Origin: Aralia elata
Lineage: Eukaryota > Streptophyta > Magnoliopsida > Apiales > Araliaceae
NCBI GenBank assembly: GCA_034770075.1
Contig: CM068378.1
Coordinates: 42,746,508-42,810,507, forward strand
DNA length: 64,000 bases
Direction of reading: 5' to 3'
Shown: positions 12,401 to 23,627 of the stretch, piece after piece
How positions within the stretch are numbered: the first letter of the stretch is position 1
Layout of the letters: each line of letters starts with the position of its first letter
Notes under the pieces: model-generated
What the model was told of the DNA's origin: nothing
The model's input: only the letters and a program-made list of their open reading frames with translations
Database searches by the model: none
Position numbers and translations under genes: made by a program

Positions 12401-13897
12401 CTAGAATTGGAGGTGAAATATCCGGAAGAGTTTGACGAAAAATTATTTCAATTGGGAACCGACCCAAATTTGGTGGATAAGGTTAATGAAGTACAAATTC
12501 AGGACGAAGAATGTGAGAAAATTAGGAAAAGAATATCTGGAGGTGATGAAGTAAAATTTAAAGTTGATAACGAAGGAGTATTGAGATTCGAGGGAAGAAT
12601 TTGGGTTCCGCCAGTACAAGAGGTTAAGGAGGAAATTTTGAGCGAGGCTCATAATTCAAGATATTCAATTCATCCGGGAAGTACGAAGATGTACTAGGAT
12701 CTCCGACAACATTTCTGGTGGCCGAATATGAAGAGGGATGTTGCCGATTGTGTAGCCAAATGTTTGACATGTCAGAAAGTTAAAGACAAACATCAAAGGA
12801 TAAATGGGTTATTACAACCGTTAGAAATCCCAGAATGGAAATGGGAGCACATCACCATGGATTTTGTAGTAGGTCTTCCGACGACTCAGAAAGGTTTCGA
12901 CGCAGTATGGGTTATCGTAGATCGACTGACGAAATCAGCACATTTCTTACCCATCAAGATCAGATTCAACTTGGATCAGTTAGCGAAGTTATATGTAAAG
13001 GAGATTGTTTCGAGGCACAGTGTTCTAATATCTATTGTCTCAGATAGGGATCCACGCTTCACATCAAACTTCTGGAAATGACTACAAGAGTGCATGGGAA
13101 CGCAGTTACGTATGAGTACGGCATACCATCCACAGACCGACGGACAGAGCGAAAGAACGATTCAAACATTGGAGGATATGTTAAGAGTCTGTATCATGGA
13201 TTTCAAAGGAAATTGAGATGATCATCTACCGTTGGTGGAATTTGCTTACAATAACAGTTACCACGCATGTATTGGCATGCCGCCTTACAAAACGTTGTAT
13301 GGCAGAAAGTGCAGAACTCTATTATGCTGGGATGAAGTTGGCAAATGTTAATTCCTAGGACCAAAACTGGTACAACAGACCGCAGAAATTGTCAAAGTAA
13401 TCAGGACGAGATTGATAGCAGCTCAGGATAGGCAGAAGAAATATGCCGATCAACATCGAAAGAATCGAGAGTTTGAGTCTGGTAACTACGTTTTCTTGAA
13501 GGTATCTCCCTGGAAAGGGAAGATTCGTTTTGGTAAGAAGGGAAAACTGAGCCCGAGGTTCATTGGACCCATTGAAGTGTTACGAAGAGTTGGTGAGGTC
13601 GCATATGAGGTAACTTTACCTCCGGCGTTAGAACACATACATAATGTCTTTCATGTCTCGGTGTTACGACCATACAAACCCGACTACAAGCATGTTATAG
13701 AATATGAACCCCTACAAGTTGAAAAATATTTATCTTACGAAGAAGAGCATGTTCAGATAGTTGACAGGAAAGAGCAAGTACTTAGAAATAAAATTATACC
13801 TTCTGTTAAGGTGATCTGGAGGAACCATAACGCTGAAGAAGCTACGTGGGAACTCGAAGATCAGATGATGAGAAATTTTCCTCAGTTATTTGCTTAG
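9410..13897 (+). pseudogene. Tekay-like gag-pol, single frame with nonsense codons
   Basis: One frame of about 1495 codons without any frameshift. In order: gag; zinc knuckles near 10210-10390 (CYNCGQEGH has lost its last Cys, CFTCGSKDHLARDC is intact); aspartic protease with FDSGATCSF (~10580); RT with FIDDIL (~11560); RNase H (~11995-12340); integrase with HHCC region, MDFVVG, SDRDPRF and DGQSERT keeping D-D-E; then a chromodomain-like end with WRNH and ATWELE. Stops lie at 9536, 9578, 9677, 9857, 10004, 11840, ~11986, ~12043, 12695, 13079, ~13213 and ~13350. Nearly all fit a single C-to-T or G-to-A change in CAA, CAG, CGA or TGG. RT also lacks about eight residues after YRMAP compared with the family. 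Confidence 0.9.
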
Positions 13898-13909
13898 TTT
13901 ATGTGTAGC

Positions 13910-13990
13910 GATTCTGGGGACAGAATCTTTGTAAGGGGGAGAAAATGTAACGGGACGAATTAATTGAGTCGTGATTCTGGGGACAGAATC
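13910..13990 (+). promoter_or_regulatory. Duplicated post-stop GGGA-loop hairpin
   Basis: GATTCTG-GGGA-CAGAATC occurs at 13910-13927 and again at 13973-13990, each a perfect 7-bp stem. The first lies 12 nt after the pol stop codon. Each is followed by a purine tract (AAGGGGGAGAAAA or AAGGGGGAAAGA). The second tract (13996-14007) abuts the 3' LTR and is the likely polypurine primer. The 63-bp unit is a tandem duplication of the pre-LTR signal. Confidence 0.75.
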
Positions 13991-14007
13991 CTTTTAAGGG
14001 GGAAAGA

Positions 14008-16649
14008 TGTGACGAACGAGAATTTTGTAATTTAATTTAAATATTTATTGAATTAAATAAATATTTTTCGATGATTTAATTGTTGAATTAAATAGTTAAT
14101 TGATGAATTTGTAGTAGATTAATTTAATTATATGTGTTACATTAGTTAAATTGATGTGGAGAATTTTTATATTCAAAGTATGTATTTAATTGAGTTTATT
14201 TTATTAAATGCATTATTTAAATAAGTATAATGTTATTTCTAATTAATATAATAATTAATTGGAGATTTAATAATTTGTTATAATCAATAAATGAGAATTT
14301 TAATTATGTGACTATGTGATTTAATGTGGTATTATTTTATTTTATTTAATTGATTTAAATGAGATTATTTAGTTAATTAAATATGTGACATTAAACTATA
14401 TAATAAGTAATTTATTAAAATAAATTAGAAAGGAGGAATAAATGATTAGCCAAACGAGGCCTTAGTGGGAGTTAGTGCCAGTTATTAACTGACACCATAT
14501 TCTGTCAGTTTATTAGTGTGTATTATTTTGTTAAACCAAATTAGAGAGGAAAAGAAAGGAAATCTGTGAAATACAGTGAATTGTGAAGGAAATTGGAGAA
14601 TTGAGAAGAAATCTAATCAATTATTGCATAATCTAAGCACTAATCAAGGTAATCCTTAAATTAAAGTCTTTAATTATGTTTTTCTTTAATTTCTCCATGA
14701 ACGTACGTTTTTGTGTTCTCTATAAATTAAATTCTATGGCTAAATTTTTAATAAATTGATGTAAATGTTTGTAAGTATGCATAAATGTATTTTATATGAT
14801 TTATATGTGATTTAGAGTAATTAAATCCATGAAATCATGTTTATATTAGAGTTCTTGAATTTACAGAGTAGTTATATACGAATATGGCTTAAATGTATGA
14901 AATTGATGCTTGTTTTGCATGTTAATCGTTTAAATTGATAATTGATTATGTTTATGCATGTAAAAACGAAGAAAACGTAAGTTAAACGGATTGAATTGGT
15001 TAAGAAACGAATTCACAGTGATTAATTACGTTAACTGTATCAAAACATGATAATAAAGTATAAACAGTGAATTTTTAGCCATTAAATTGGTTGTTTAGGT
15101 TGTCTGTGATGTTAAAATCATTTCGTATATAATGGGTTTTGATTTTATAGCAAATATGATGTATGAGTAGTAATTAAATTAGTGAATTATGAAAAACTTT
15201 GGCCAAATTTGGCATTTTCTATGTTCTTTGCGAACAACAGAAGTCTGGTTTCGAGTCCACCGCCCCGGCGGTGGAATTACTCTAGGATTGCCGCCCCGGC
15301 AGTGGAATTACTCTAGGATTGCCGCCCCGACGGAGTAATTGAACTAAATCCTACCGCCCTGGCGGGAAATTTGTGAAGGAAACCACCGCCCCGGCGGTGG
15401 AACAGGAAATGAAAATTTTGCTTTTTTCGTTGTGCTCATGTTATGTTACCATGTGCATGTTTTAATCTTAGACTAATGTATTAAATGAATAATAAGATAC
15501 TATGATGGATGATAAGCAAATACCTATTAATTATCCAATGACAATTGAGATATTAAAATGAAATTGGATGAGAATGAATCCTGAAGTGTTTATAATACTA
15601 TAACTAATTATTGTTACTGCTTTATAAACGGAATGTATAGGTTGATTAAGAACGTGAATTTTAAATTATAATCTACGCACGAAGCAAGTATCTTATCCTT
15701 ACTTATTATTTTTACGCAAGTTTCTGAACTTCACTCTTATATTGAGCAAGTTTCTTAACTCTACTTTTCATTGAGCAAGTTGTAAAACCCTATCTCTCTT
15801 TTATGCAAATTTCTATATTCTACTTCATATTGAGCAAGTTCTTTACTATAATTCGTTCAAGTTCATGAATTCAAATGTGTTATTCTGATTCCTTTTAAGT
15901 AATATTTCAGTTATACAGAGTTTATTCGATTGTATGCCTTTGAGATTCAGTCTCTTGTTCTCGAATACCTTTCATATTAGATTATTGAACCTTGATCGAC
16001 TAGCGAACCCTTATTGATTCGACTAGTCCATAGTTGATGAGCGTTCTAAATTCTAGAAACGTTATTGAAGTAAATCCAAACCAAAATTCCTTTGGTGCAG
16101 ACTCTGATGTCAAACTGAGATGAACAACCCTTATATAGGGGATTATTTTACGCGTTAGCGTTTAGATGTTGTGCACATACATGGTACAAAGGGCTGATCC
16201 CCCTAAGTACGAGAAGTAAGGTCCATATAGTCTTACGACTGTTAAAGGTTTAAAGTAGAAATACTTGATAACCTAGGACATAGTTTGTTGTCTTGTGACC
16301 CTCAGATGTTCTTTTGATTATTGTATTCTAATCTTGATTCAAAAGTCGAGTATTCGATTATCCGATATCCATTGATTATTCGCATATTATTATTATTTTT
16401 GTTGTGATACTTGCTGGGCAATTATTGCTCACCCTTGCATAATAACATTGCAGCTAAAGTTGAAAGAGTTGATGAGTCATCCACTAGTAAGGGCAAAGGA
16501 AAAACAAACAAGTGACGAAGACTTGTTATATTTGTTTAAATGATGTTTATGTAATAGACTTAAGTTATGTTTCTGCATTGATATTTTATTAAGGTTAGAT
16601 GACCTGGGATTTATTTGTTAAAGATGTTGTAATCCTTTAATGGGAGATT
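14008..16649 (+). repeat. 3' LTR of Tekay-like element, 3' truncated
   Basis: Collinear with 5001-7600. It stops at TGGGAGATT, where the 5' copy continues for about 130 more bases. Five palindromes (15256-15400) against four in the 5' LTR. The truncation point is the loop of the fold-back at 16614-16666. Confidence 0.92.
15256..15400 (+). repeat. Palindrome array, 3' LTR copy (five units)
   Basis: The first unit (15256-15275) is a perfect 9+2+9 palindrome, TCCACCGCC and GGCGGTGGA around CC. The last (15383-15400) is a perfect 8+2+8. One extra ~31-bp unit is present relative to the 5' LTR. Confidence 0.85.
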
Positions 16650-16666
16650 ACAACATCTTTAACAAA
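16614..16666. repeat. Perfect 21-bp inverted repeat at a breakpoint
   Basis: Left arm 16614-16634 is normal LTR sequence. Right arm 16646-16666 is its exact reverse complement. The loop is 11 nt. The LTR homology ends inside the structure and Tat-element sequence follows. It looks like a fold-back copying event during repair. Confidence 0.9.
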
Positions 16667-16845
16667 AACCCCGTCGACATTTATGTCGTTTTTTTCAAAA
16701 ATCACCCTTAAAATTGAAAAGATAAAAAACGGATAATAATAATAAAAAAGGGGTTAGATAATAGGAAAATTATCTCCGGTGTCGACAGATGGCGACTCTG
16801 CTGGGACTTTTTAGAGGGTTAAGCTGCGTTCAGTCTTAATGTTTT
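16661..16845 (+). mobile_element. Tat-lineage LTR end with primer site (remnant)
   Basis: Plus-strand homologue of the Tat LTR end (CCCCGTCGACATTTATG..GGTGTCGACA, ending at 16787). The primer site TGGCGACTCTGCTGGGA follows at 16790-16806, complementary to tRNA-Arg with small changes. About 40 bp of Tat leader comes next. It is cut on the left by the fold-back and on the right by the S-element LTR. Confidence 0.85.
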
Positions 16846-16938
16846 TGATGAGTGCAAAATATTTATTTATTATAATTTCTTTATGCTTAGCTTATTTCAT
16901 GTTTTATAGTGTATATGAGTTTAGTCAGTTGGCTTAAA

Positions 16939-17060
16939 GAATTCGCCCTGGCGAATTCCTTTCTGCCCAATCCGCCCCAGCGCGGAGTTCGCTCTGGCCC
17001 GATCTCCTCTGTTGAATTCGCCCCGACGAATTCCTTTATTACAAACCAATCTGCCTCGAT
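16939..17060 (+). repeat. GAATTCGCC-NN-GGCGAATTC palindromes
   Basis: A perfect 9+2+9 palindrome at 16939-16958 and degenerate relatives to about 17060. The run ends about 110 bp upstream of the TATA box. The 3' LTR and the fragment at 57.8 kb carry further versions. Confidence 0.8.
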
Positions 17061-17170
17061 GGATTCAGCTGGAAAAAGAAAAATAATTTTATTTCAGGCA
17101 GGAAATCTTGAGGAGTTCTAATTGCAATTGGATTGTTATTTCTTAGAGTATTAGGATAATATCTTAGGAC

Positions 17171-17178
17171 TATAAATA
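17171..17178 (+). promoter_or_regulatory. TATA box of S LTR
   Basis: TATAAATA in GGACTATAAATACATG. The same box is at 22728-22735 in the 3' LTR and 58052-58059 in the right-hand fragment. Confidence 0.65.
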
Positions 17179-17501
17179 CATGTAATTAGTTAGATATTAG
17201 AGACATCTACATTATCATGTATTAATTGGAATTCAAACCCTAGTTTTGCAATATTGAAGGCATGTCGAGCTAAATTCTCTATTTCAGTTCTAAGGGATGT
17301 TGAACCTTCTTTATAATTAATGGTTTTATCAAGTTTACTTTATTTATTTCTTCTTGTATGAAATTCATTCTTGATAATCTGATTTAATTGTTGAATGTTA
17401 TTTGGCTTAATTGATTTGATTTCTACAGAATTAAATTGGTTAGCTAATATCACATGCTAGATTAAGGAATAGTATTACGTGTAATTGATATTGTTCCTAA
17501 T

Positions 17502-18902
17502 TAATGAGTGGATTTTATATCTATGAATCATGTAGTTTTGACTTAGTTACTTTGTTAGTTCTTAAGTATTTTTAGTTTGGTTTGATGCATTTTAATGTTT
17601 TATTGCAGGAATGGAATGTGCAATCTAAAATGGAGAAAGAACAACAATTGGTGTATATTCAGCCTTTCTATGAAGCCAAGTGTGCTAGGCAAGAGTTTTT
17701 GGCAATGAGATTGGCTTATGAATGGAATGAAGACTCAATTGGGCGTGCAAGGAGAAAGAAAAAGGAAAGAGGAGCAGAATGTATAGCGCCGCGACGCTGG
17801 CTTAAGAGGGCCGCGACATAAGCTTTAGAGCCGTGACGCTGGATAGAGGTAGCCGCGGTGCTGGTCGGCATATCCGCGCGCGTGAGCGGCGAAATTGAGG
17901 CCTTTTCAGCTATTAATTCCCAGTTTAATAAAAAGACGTAAAGGGGAGACCTAAGCAATATATATAGAGAGGTTGGAGAGGATTATTATTAACATCTAGA
18001 GTTAGCAAGTAAAAAAAAGAGGCAGAGCATTATATTCAGGATATCTTTTGGAAAGGAGGAAGAAGACGGAAGATCAAGATCTGGAGTATTCAAGCGGAAG
18101 TCGTGCTACCAATTCTTTCTCTTACCCTTCTTTTAGACTCTTATACTTTAAAATGATGATGTATAATATGATGTTGCCCTTTTTCTTATTCATGAACTAA
18201 ATTCTTATTCGAGATTGCAATGGAACCCGATGATTGGATTTAATTAATTTATTCTCTATTTAATTATGATCAATTATTTGCGAGATTGTTTATCATATTT
18301 TGTGTCTCATGTAATAATTGTGTGGCCAGCGATTAATCTATTGATCTAGATGATATATGAATATTGACTCTAGATTGGGTGTAGAATATGATACATGTGT
18401 TGGATTTATTCTTAAGGAGTGAATATCCAAATTGCAAGAGGGATATGAATATACATAATTGTCACATGAACTTGTATAAGAATTGATGTCATTTGCTTCA
18501 TTGTTGATTATTCACATAGGAATATAGTGAATTAATTAGTAATGAGGACACTTATCTAATTTTGGAAAAGTTAGATAAATATTTATGAATACTTGGTTAA
18601 CAATGTGCAACAATTGACTAATTGAGTAGGGAGTGAATGAGTTGGGTACATCATGGGGGAAATTGTAATCTTGATATTTTAATTTCATAGTTATATTCGT
18701 AGTTACTTCGTTAATTAATTTCGATAATCTTGGTAAATTCATTTGATTAAATAAAATTGGGTTAATCAATGGTTGGTAATTGGAATGATTAATTAATTTA
18801 TTAGATTATTCCTCGTGGGATCGACAACTCTAGTTTCACTTTATTACTTGATTGACCGTGTATACTTGCACGTAAATTGCTAGTATAGATTTTAGCTCAA
18901 CA
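17502..18902 (+). mobile_element. Athila-type solo LTR (1401 bp)
   Basis: Flanked by the 5-bp duplication CTAAT (17497-17501 and 18903-18907). The intact S LTR at 23.05 kb shows the unoccupied site. It starts TAATGAGTGG (TG changed to TA) and ends GCTCAACA. It has a GCCGCG-rich motif cluster (about 17783-17890), TATATATAG (17959-17967) and the Athila tail motif near 18830-18890. The 79-codon frame at 17582-17821 is LTR sequence, not a gene. Confidence 0.88.
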
Positions 18903-19480
18903 CTAATCACAAGTAGTAATTAGTAATATATGATTATGGACAAACTTTTGAGTATTGCTAAGATTATCAGAGGACAAGTTAAATAATCCGAGCTTGTGTG
19001 ATTATTACTTGGAATAGTCTAATTTCCTAATTCTTAATGCTGCTATTATATTAAATCTAGAGAGCTTATTCTAGGTTGTATGATAGTTAGAATCTTATGA
19101 AGATCTTGTTTTATTGAGTGATAATCTAAGGAAAATTTCGGATAACAGAGCTTATTGTTATCTAGGACTATTAGTTTCATTGAAGGATAAATAATATTAT
19201 ACTTGATTACTTCATTATTATGAAAAGGTGATATTGAACTGAAGAACTGAAGTCACTTATTCATTGTTTATTCTTATTAATTATTTTCTGTTACATTAGC
19301 TAGTTTAATTCAATCCAAAACCCCTTAATTTAGATTCAGCTGTATTAGAAAATATTAAGATAAATATAAAACAATTCACTCTATGTGGGATCGACCCTTG
19401 CTTGTCACTATACTAATTTTTGTGTTGGTAGAGTAGAAGTAAGGATTTATTTTGGAGTGTAAATGACAGCTTCCAAATTT

Positions 19481-19498
19481 TGGCGCCGTTGCCGGGGA
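19481..19498 (+). promoter_or_regulatory. Primer binding site, tRNA-Asp
   Basis: TGGCGCCGTTGCCGGGGA, an exact complement of the plant tRNA-Asp 3' end with CCA, five bases after the LTR. Confidence 0.92.
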
Positions 19499-19587
19499 GT
19501 GGTTGATTCTTTTTATTTATTTATTATTTATTTTTATTTTTATTTTTATTTTTTTAGTTTATTACTCGATCCTCTCACTTTATTGAA

Positions 19588-21291
19588 TTGAAGTTTGAAC
19601 CAGAGATAGAGAAAATTGCACACAGGTTTAGGAAAGAGAATCGTCAAGCCCGAAGCACCATTGCAGATTCAGACGAAGAAGAGATGGCTGCACCCAATAA
19701 CAATAGGACTTTGAAAGAATTAGCTTCTCCTAATCTTAATCAATCATTATTGTGCATTGAATATCCTACTTTAGATGCTACTTTTGAATTACAATCAAGA
19801 TTAATACACCTTTTGCCTACTTTTCGTGGTCTTGCAGGTGAAGATCTACACAAGCATCTAAAGGAGTTTCATGTAGTGTGTTCCACTATGAAACGACAAG
19901 GAGTAGTAGAGGAACAAATCAAGCTTAGAGTTTTTCCATTCTCATTAGCGGATTTGACTAAGGACTAGTTATACTATCTTCTTTCAAGATCAATACATTC
20001 ATGGAATGAGATGTAGAGGCTGTTCCTGGAGAAGTACTTTCCTGCTTCAAGAGTTACTAACATAAGGAAGGAGATAAGTGGAATCAGGTAGTTTAATGGA
20101 GAGACTCTCTATAAATATTGGAAAAGATTTAAGAAGTTGTGTTCTAGTTGTCCACCTCACCAAATTGATGATCAACACTTGATCCAGTACTTTTATGTGG
20201 GACTGTTGCCAATGGATAGGAGCATGATTGATGCAGCAAGTGGAGGAGCACTAGTTGATAAGACACCTGAGGCTGCAAGGAACTTAATTGCAAACATGAC
20301 AGCTAACTCACAACAGTATGGAACAAGGAATGATCATGCATCACAAAGGATAAGTGAGGTAAGCACAAGTAATTTGGAGCAGCATATTTCTGACTTAATT
20401 GCTGTGGTTAGACAATTAGCTGCAGGGAACATGCCAGTAGCACAGGTGTGTGGAATTTGTTCAATATCAGGGCATACTACTGATGCTTGTCCAATATTAC
20501 AAGAGGATGCAATTGTTTAACAAGTCAATGCTGTGGGGACATTCCTAGGACAACATCGGTAGAAATATGATCCTTATTCCGACACTTATGATCCAGGATG
20601 GGGAGATCAAACCAACTTGAGTTATGGAGGTTTTCAGCCGGCTCAACAGCAGTACCAACATGAACAAGCAGTTCCTTCCAGTTCTCGACCATCTTTTGAG
20701 GATATGTTTAAAGCCTTCATGACCCAAGCACAACAGTTCCAGCAGGAAACAAAGACTTCCATACACCAGTTGGAGACTCGAGTTAGTCAGCTTGCTACAA
20801 CAGTTGGTAGACTGGATTCTCAAGATTCAGGGAGGTTGCCCTCACAGACAGTTGTCAACCCAAGGGAGAATGTAAGTGCAATTACCTTGAGAAGTGGTGA
20901 AGAGGTATGGCAGCAAGGAGAGTCAGTGTTATCAGTCCAAGGCAAGTTAGGCAATGGTGAAACAGGCAACAGTGCTGAATTTAAAGTGGAGAAGGCCAAG
21001 GAGGAGACAGAACCATCCAATGTAATTATTAATTCTGTGATTCAGGTTAATACTAATCCCTTACCTTGTCCATCAAGGTATCCAAAGTCTAAGAAGGAGG
21101 AGCATAAGGAAGAGATACTGGAGTTAAAAATGCCTGTGCACAACCACGTTAAACAAATGCGCTGCTTGGGAGGCAACCCAAGATCTCATATTTGCTTTTC
21201 TATTCCTTTTACTTTTATTTTCTGCATTCTAGTTGACTTTTATTTCGATACTTCGTCTTTGCATGATTGTCTTACATTGGGGACAATGTAA
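19588..21291 (+). pseudogene. Athila gag, five in-frame stops, fused to 3' sequence
   Basis: One continuous frame. It reads as Athila capsid (FRGLAGEDLHKHLKEF near 19840; WKRFKKLCSSCPPH near 20120), a CGICSISGHTTDACP zinc-knuckle-like segment (~20450), a glutamine-rich coiled region (20650-20800) and LRSGEEV (~20890). Stops lie at 19966, ~20014, ~20089, 20518 and ~20560. All are explained by C-to-T or G-to-A in CAA, CAG or TGG codons. After about 21130 the frame runs across the pol deletion into normally untranslated sequence and ends in the hairpin at 21272-21291. Confidence 0.85.
21272..21291 (+). promoter_or_regulatory. Hairpin with GGGA loop
   Basis: Arms TTACATTG and CAATGTAA, perfect 8-bp stem, GGGA loop (fits GNRA), followed by GGTTTGAGTGTGAGGGAGGGG-like purine sequence. 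Related hairpins sit at 24555-24570 and 39747-39768. Confidence 0.7.
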
Positions 21292-21780
21292 GGTTTGAGT
21301 GTGAGGGAGGGGTTTAGGTTATATTTAGGTTTACTCTAGGAGATTATGATCTAATTGTGTTTATTTTTGTGGAAAAAATTGAAATTGAAAATTTGAAAAT
21401 TCTTGGCTCTAAAAATTTTCCTCTGATTTTATTGGGCTATGTTTTTAAAGGTTTTTGGTTGAAGAATAAAAATTAATGCTAATTTGATAGAATTTGTTTG
21501 ATGTGGAATTGGTTGATGAATGATGATAACTAAGTCATGATCCATAGTAACTGATTTAGATCTAATTTATGTTACATGAGTTCGTGAATATGAGATATAT
21601 GCTTATTTGGTTGAGTTATCTGTGGAGTTGTCTATGTGCACTGACTTCATGATTTAGAACTGTTTATCTGCTTATGCTGTTTGTAGGACCATGAGAAAAT
21701 AAGAGCATGAGGAAGTTTGAAAAAATTGATTTTTTTAAAAAGAAATTGCAAAAGAGAAACATGTGGTGGGTTGAGATGAA

Positions 21781-21925
21781 GTGTAAAACGCACTCACCCA
21801 TAGACACATACAACGAAATGGAGCATAAAACGCACTCGTTGGTAAGCAGATAAGTGAGATGAAGCATAAAATGCACTCACTTAAGAAAGATTGAGAACGG
21901 TGAAACGGAACATAAAATGCATTCA
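21781..21925 (+). repeat. Array of GAGCRTAAAAYGCACTC motif
   Basis: Four copies at about 21781-21796, 21822-21838, 21862-21879 and 21909-21925, spacing about 40-46 bp, with unrelated spacers. Other copies occur at 2099-2115 and, inverted, 39097-39147. Confidence 0.75.
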
Positions 21926-22265
21926 CCTGGAAAACCTGAATTTGATGGTTCTGGAGAAAGGAAAAAAATGAATGGCAGAGGAAATATGTTTTGAGTTGTG
22001 AGTCAGTGTGCACGACTATTATTCCATGATAACTGAGTTGAGTATGTGTGTAGATCATAGGAAAGATACTTATGTGGATATAGTTTGATTTAGAGATGTT
22101 TGGTGGGGAATGACAAGGTTATTGTTGTACATTGATTAGTGAAGTGTTAACCAAATCTCTATTAGTTAGTGTTGATATTCATGGATGGTAATTGATTTAA
22201 ACTCTTTGAAAGCTTGGTTAAATGAATTTCAGATGAAGTTAATAATAAGACCTTTGTTTTAATTC

Positions 22266-22279
22266 ACACGAGGACGTGT
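22266..22279 (+). promoter_or_regulatory. AGGA-loop hairpin before polypurine tract
   Basis: ACACG-AGGA-CGTGT, perfect 5-bp stem, about 20 nt upstream of the S element polypurine tract and 3' LTR. The copy near 57595 keeps the loop with a partly paired stem. Confidence 0.6.
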
Positions 22280-22301
22280 AAAGGCTAAGTGTGGGAGAAT
22301 T

Positions 22302-23627
22302 TGATGAGTGCAAAATATTCATTTATTATAATTCCTTTATGCTTAGTTTATTTCATGTTTTATAGTGTATATGAGTTTATTAAGGTAATTGATGATTTCA
22401 GGGATAAATGGAGCTAAAGAAGGAAAACAGGAAAAAAATTCAAGTTTTTGGAAACTGATGAACTCGCCGGGGCGAGTTCAATTGGCTTAAAGAATTCGCC
22501 CTGGCGAATTCCTTTCTGCCCAATCTGCCCCAACGCTTTCTGAGTTCGCCCCGACCCAATCTCCTCTGTTGAATTTGCCCCGACGAATTCCTTTAGTACA
22601 AACCAATCTGCCTCGACGGATTCAGCTGGAAAAAGAAAAATAATTTTATTTCAGGCAGGAAATCTTGAGGAGTTCTAATTGCAATTGGACTGTTATTTCT
22701 TAGAGTATTAGGATAATATCTTAGGACTATAAATACATGTAATTAGTTAGATATTAGAGACATCTACATTATCATGTATTAATTGGAATTCAAACCCTAG
22801 TTTTGCAAGATTGAAGGCATGTCAAGCTAAATTCTCTATTTCAGTTCTAAGGGATGTTGAACCTTCTTTATAATTAATGGTTTTATCAAGTTTACTTTAT
22901 TTATTTCTTCTTATATGAAATTCATTCTTGATAATCTGATTTAATTGTTGAATGTTATTTGGCTTAATTGATTTGATTTCTGCAGAATTAAATTGGTTAG
23001 CTAATATTATATGCTAGATTAAGGAATAGTATTACGTGTAATTGATATTGTTCTTAATCACAAGTAGTAATTAGTAATACATGATTACGGATAAACTTTT
23101 GAGTATTGCGAAGATTATCAGAAGATAAGTTAAATAATCCGAGCTTGTGTGATTATTGCTTGGAATAGTCTAATTTCTTAGTTCTTAATGCTGCTATTAT
23201 ATTAAATCTAGAGAGCTTATTCTAGGTTGTATGATAGTTAGAATCTTGTGAAGAGCTTGTTTCATTGAGTGATAATCTAAGAAAAATTTCGGATAGCAGA
23301 GCTTATTGTTATCTAGGACTATTAGTTTCATTGAAGGATAAATATTGTTATACTTGATTACTTCATTATTGTGAAAAGGTGATACTGAACTGAAGAACTG
23401 AAGTCTCATATTCATTGTTTATTATTATTAATTATTTTCTGTTACATTAGCTAGTTTAATTCAATCCAAAACCCCTTAATTTAGATTCAGTTGTATTAGA
23501 AAATATTAGGATAAATATAAAACAATTCACTCTCTGTGGGATCGATCGTTGCTTGTCACTATTCTAATTTTTGTGTTGGTAGAGTAGAAGTAAGGATTTA
23601 ATTTTGGAGTGTAAATGATAGCTCCCA
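22302..23627 (+). repeat. 3' LTR of element S
   Basis: 1326 bp, TGATGAGTGC to ..GATAGCTCCCA. It has two perfect palindromes, 22460-22479 (GAACTCGCC-GG-GGCGAGTTC) and 22492-22511 (GAATTCGCC-CT-GGCGAATTC), then degenerate ones, then TATAAATA at 22728-22735. Confidence 0.88.

Larger units (their letters stand above)
5001..16649 (+). mobile_element. Tekay-like chromovirus (Ty3) element
   Basis: A nearly complete element: 5' LTR 5001-7730, initiator-Met primer site 7734-7745, an extra ORF 7962-8726, gag-pol 9410-13897 ending in a chromodomain-like tail, polypurine tract 13996-14007, and 3' LTR 14008-16649. The 3' LTR lacks its last roughly 130 bp. The two LTRs are very similar, so the insertion is fairly young. 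The right target-site duplication is lost at the breakpoint. Clade assignment (Tekay/Del) rests on gene order, primer site and C-terminus and is an inference. Confidence 0.9.
16846..19475 (+). repeat. 5' LTR of element S, interrupted
   Basis: Starts TGATGAGTGCAAAAT, ends ..ACAGCTTCCA. It is split by a solo LTR at 17502-18902. It lacks the ~100 bp present in the 3' LTR around 22380-22480. Confidence 0.85.
21165..22301 (+). other. 3' untranslated region of element S
   Basis: No gene. In order: CTTGGG-AGGCAA-CCCAAG hairpin (21165-21182); TTACATTG-GGGA-CAATGTAA hairpin (21272-21291) with a G-rich tract after it; four copies of a GAGCRTAAAAYGCACTC motif (21781-21925); ACACG-AGGA-CGTGT hairpin (22266-22279); polypurine tract AGTGTGGGAGAAT (~22289-22300) before the 3' LTR. 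Confidence 0.75.
16846..23627 (+). mobile_element. Athila-type element S, pol deleted (non-autonomous)
   Basis: LTRs 16846-19475 (holding a solo LTR) and 22302-23627, tRNA-Asp primer site 19481-19498, gag pseudogene 19588-21130, then a direct jump to the 3' untranslated part. Protease, RT, RNase H and integrase are absent. Without the solo LTR the 5' LTR is about 1224 bp; the 3' LTR has ~100 bp more, including one extra palindrome. The flanking five bases (GTTTT / TTTTC) are not a convincing duplication. Confidence 0.85.

Noticed and set aside
16939..16958. EcoRI-like GAATTCGCCCTGGCGAATTC resembling a cloning-vector scar
   Set aside because: It recurs with the same genomic flanks in three S-family LTR copies (22492, 57895) and has sibling palindromes with other arms, so it is native LTR sequence.
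17582..17821. 79-codon ORF with a basic tail
   Set aside because: It sits in the U3 of the CTAAT-flanked solo LTR and spans its GC motif; no domain.
19481..19498. Possible tRNA gene pieces at primer sites (also 7734, 16790, 44471, 53045)
   Set aside because: Only the 12-18 nt complementary to tRNA 3' ends are present next to LTRs; no tRNA fold follows.
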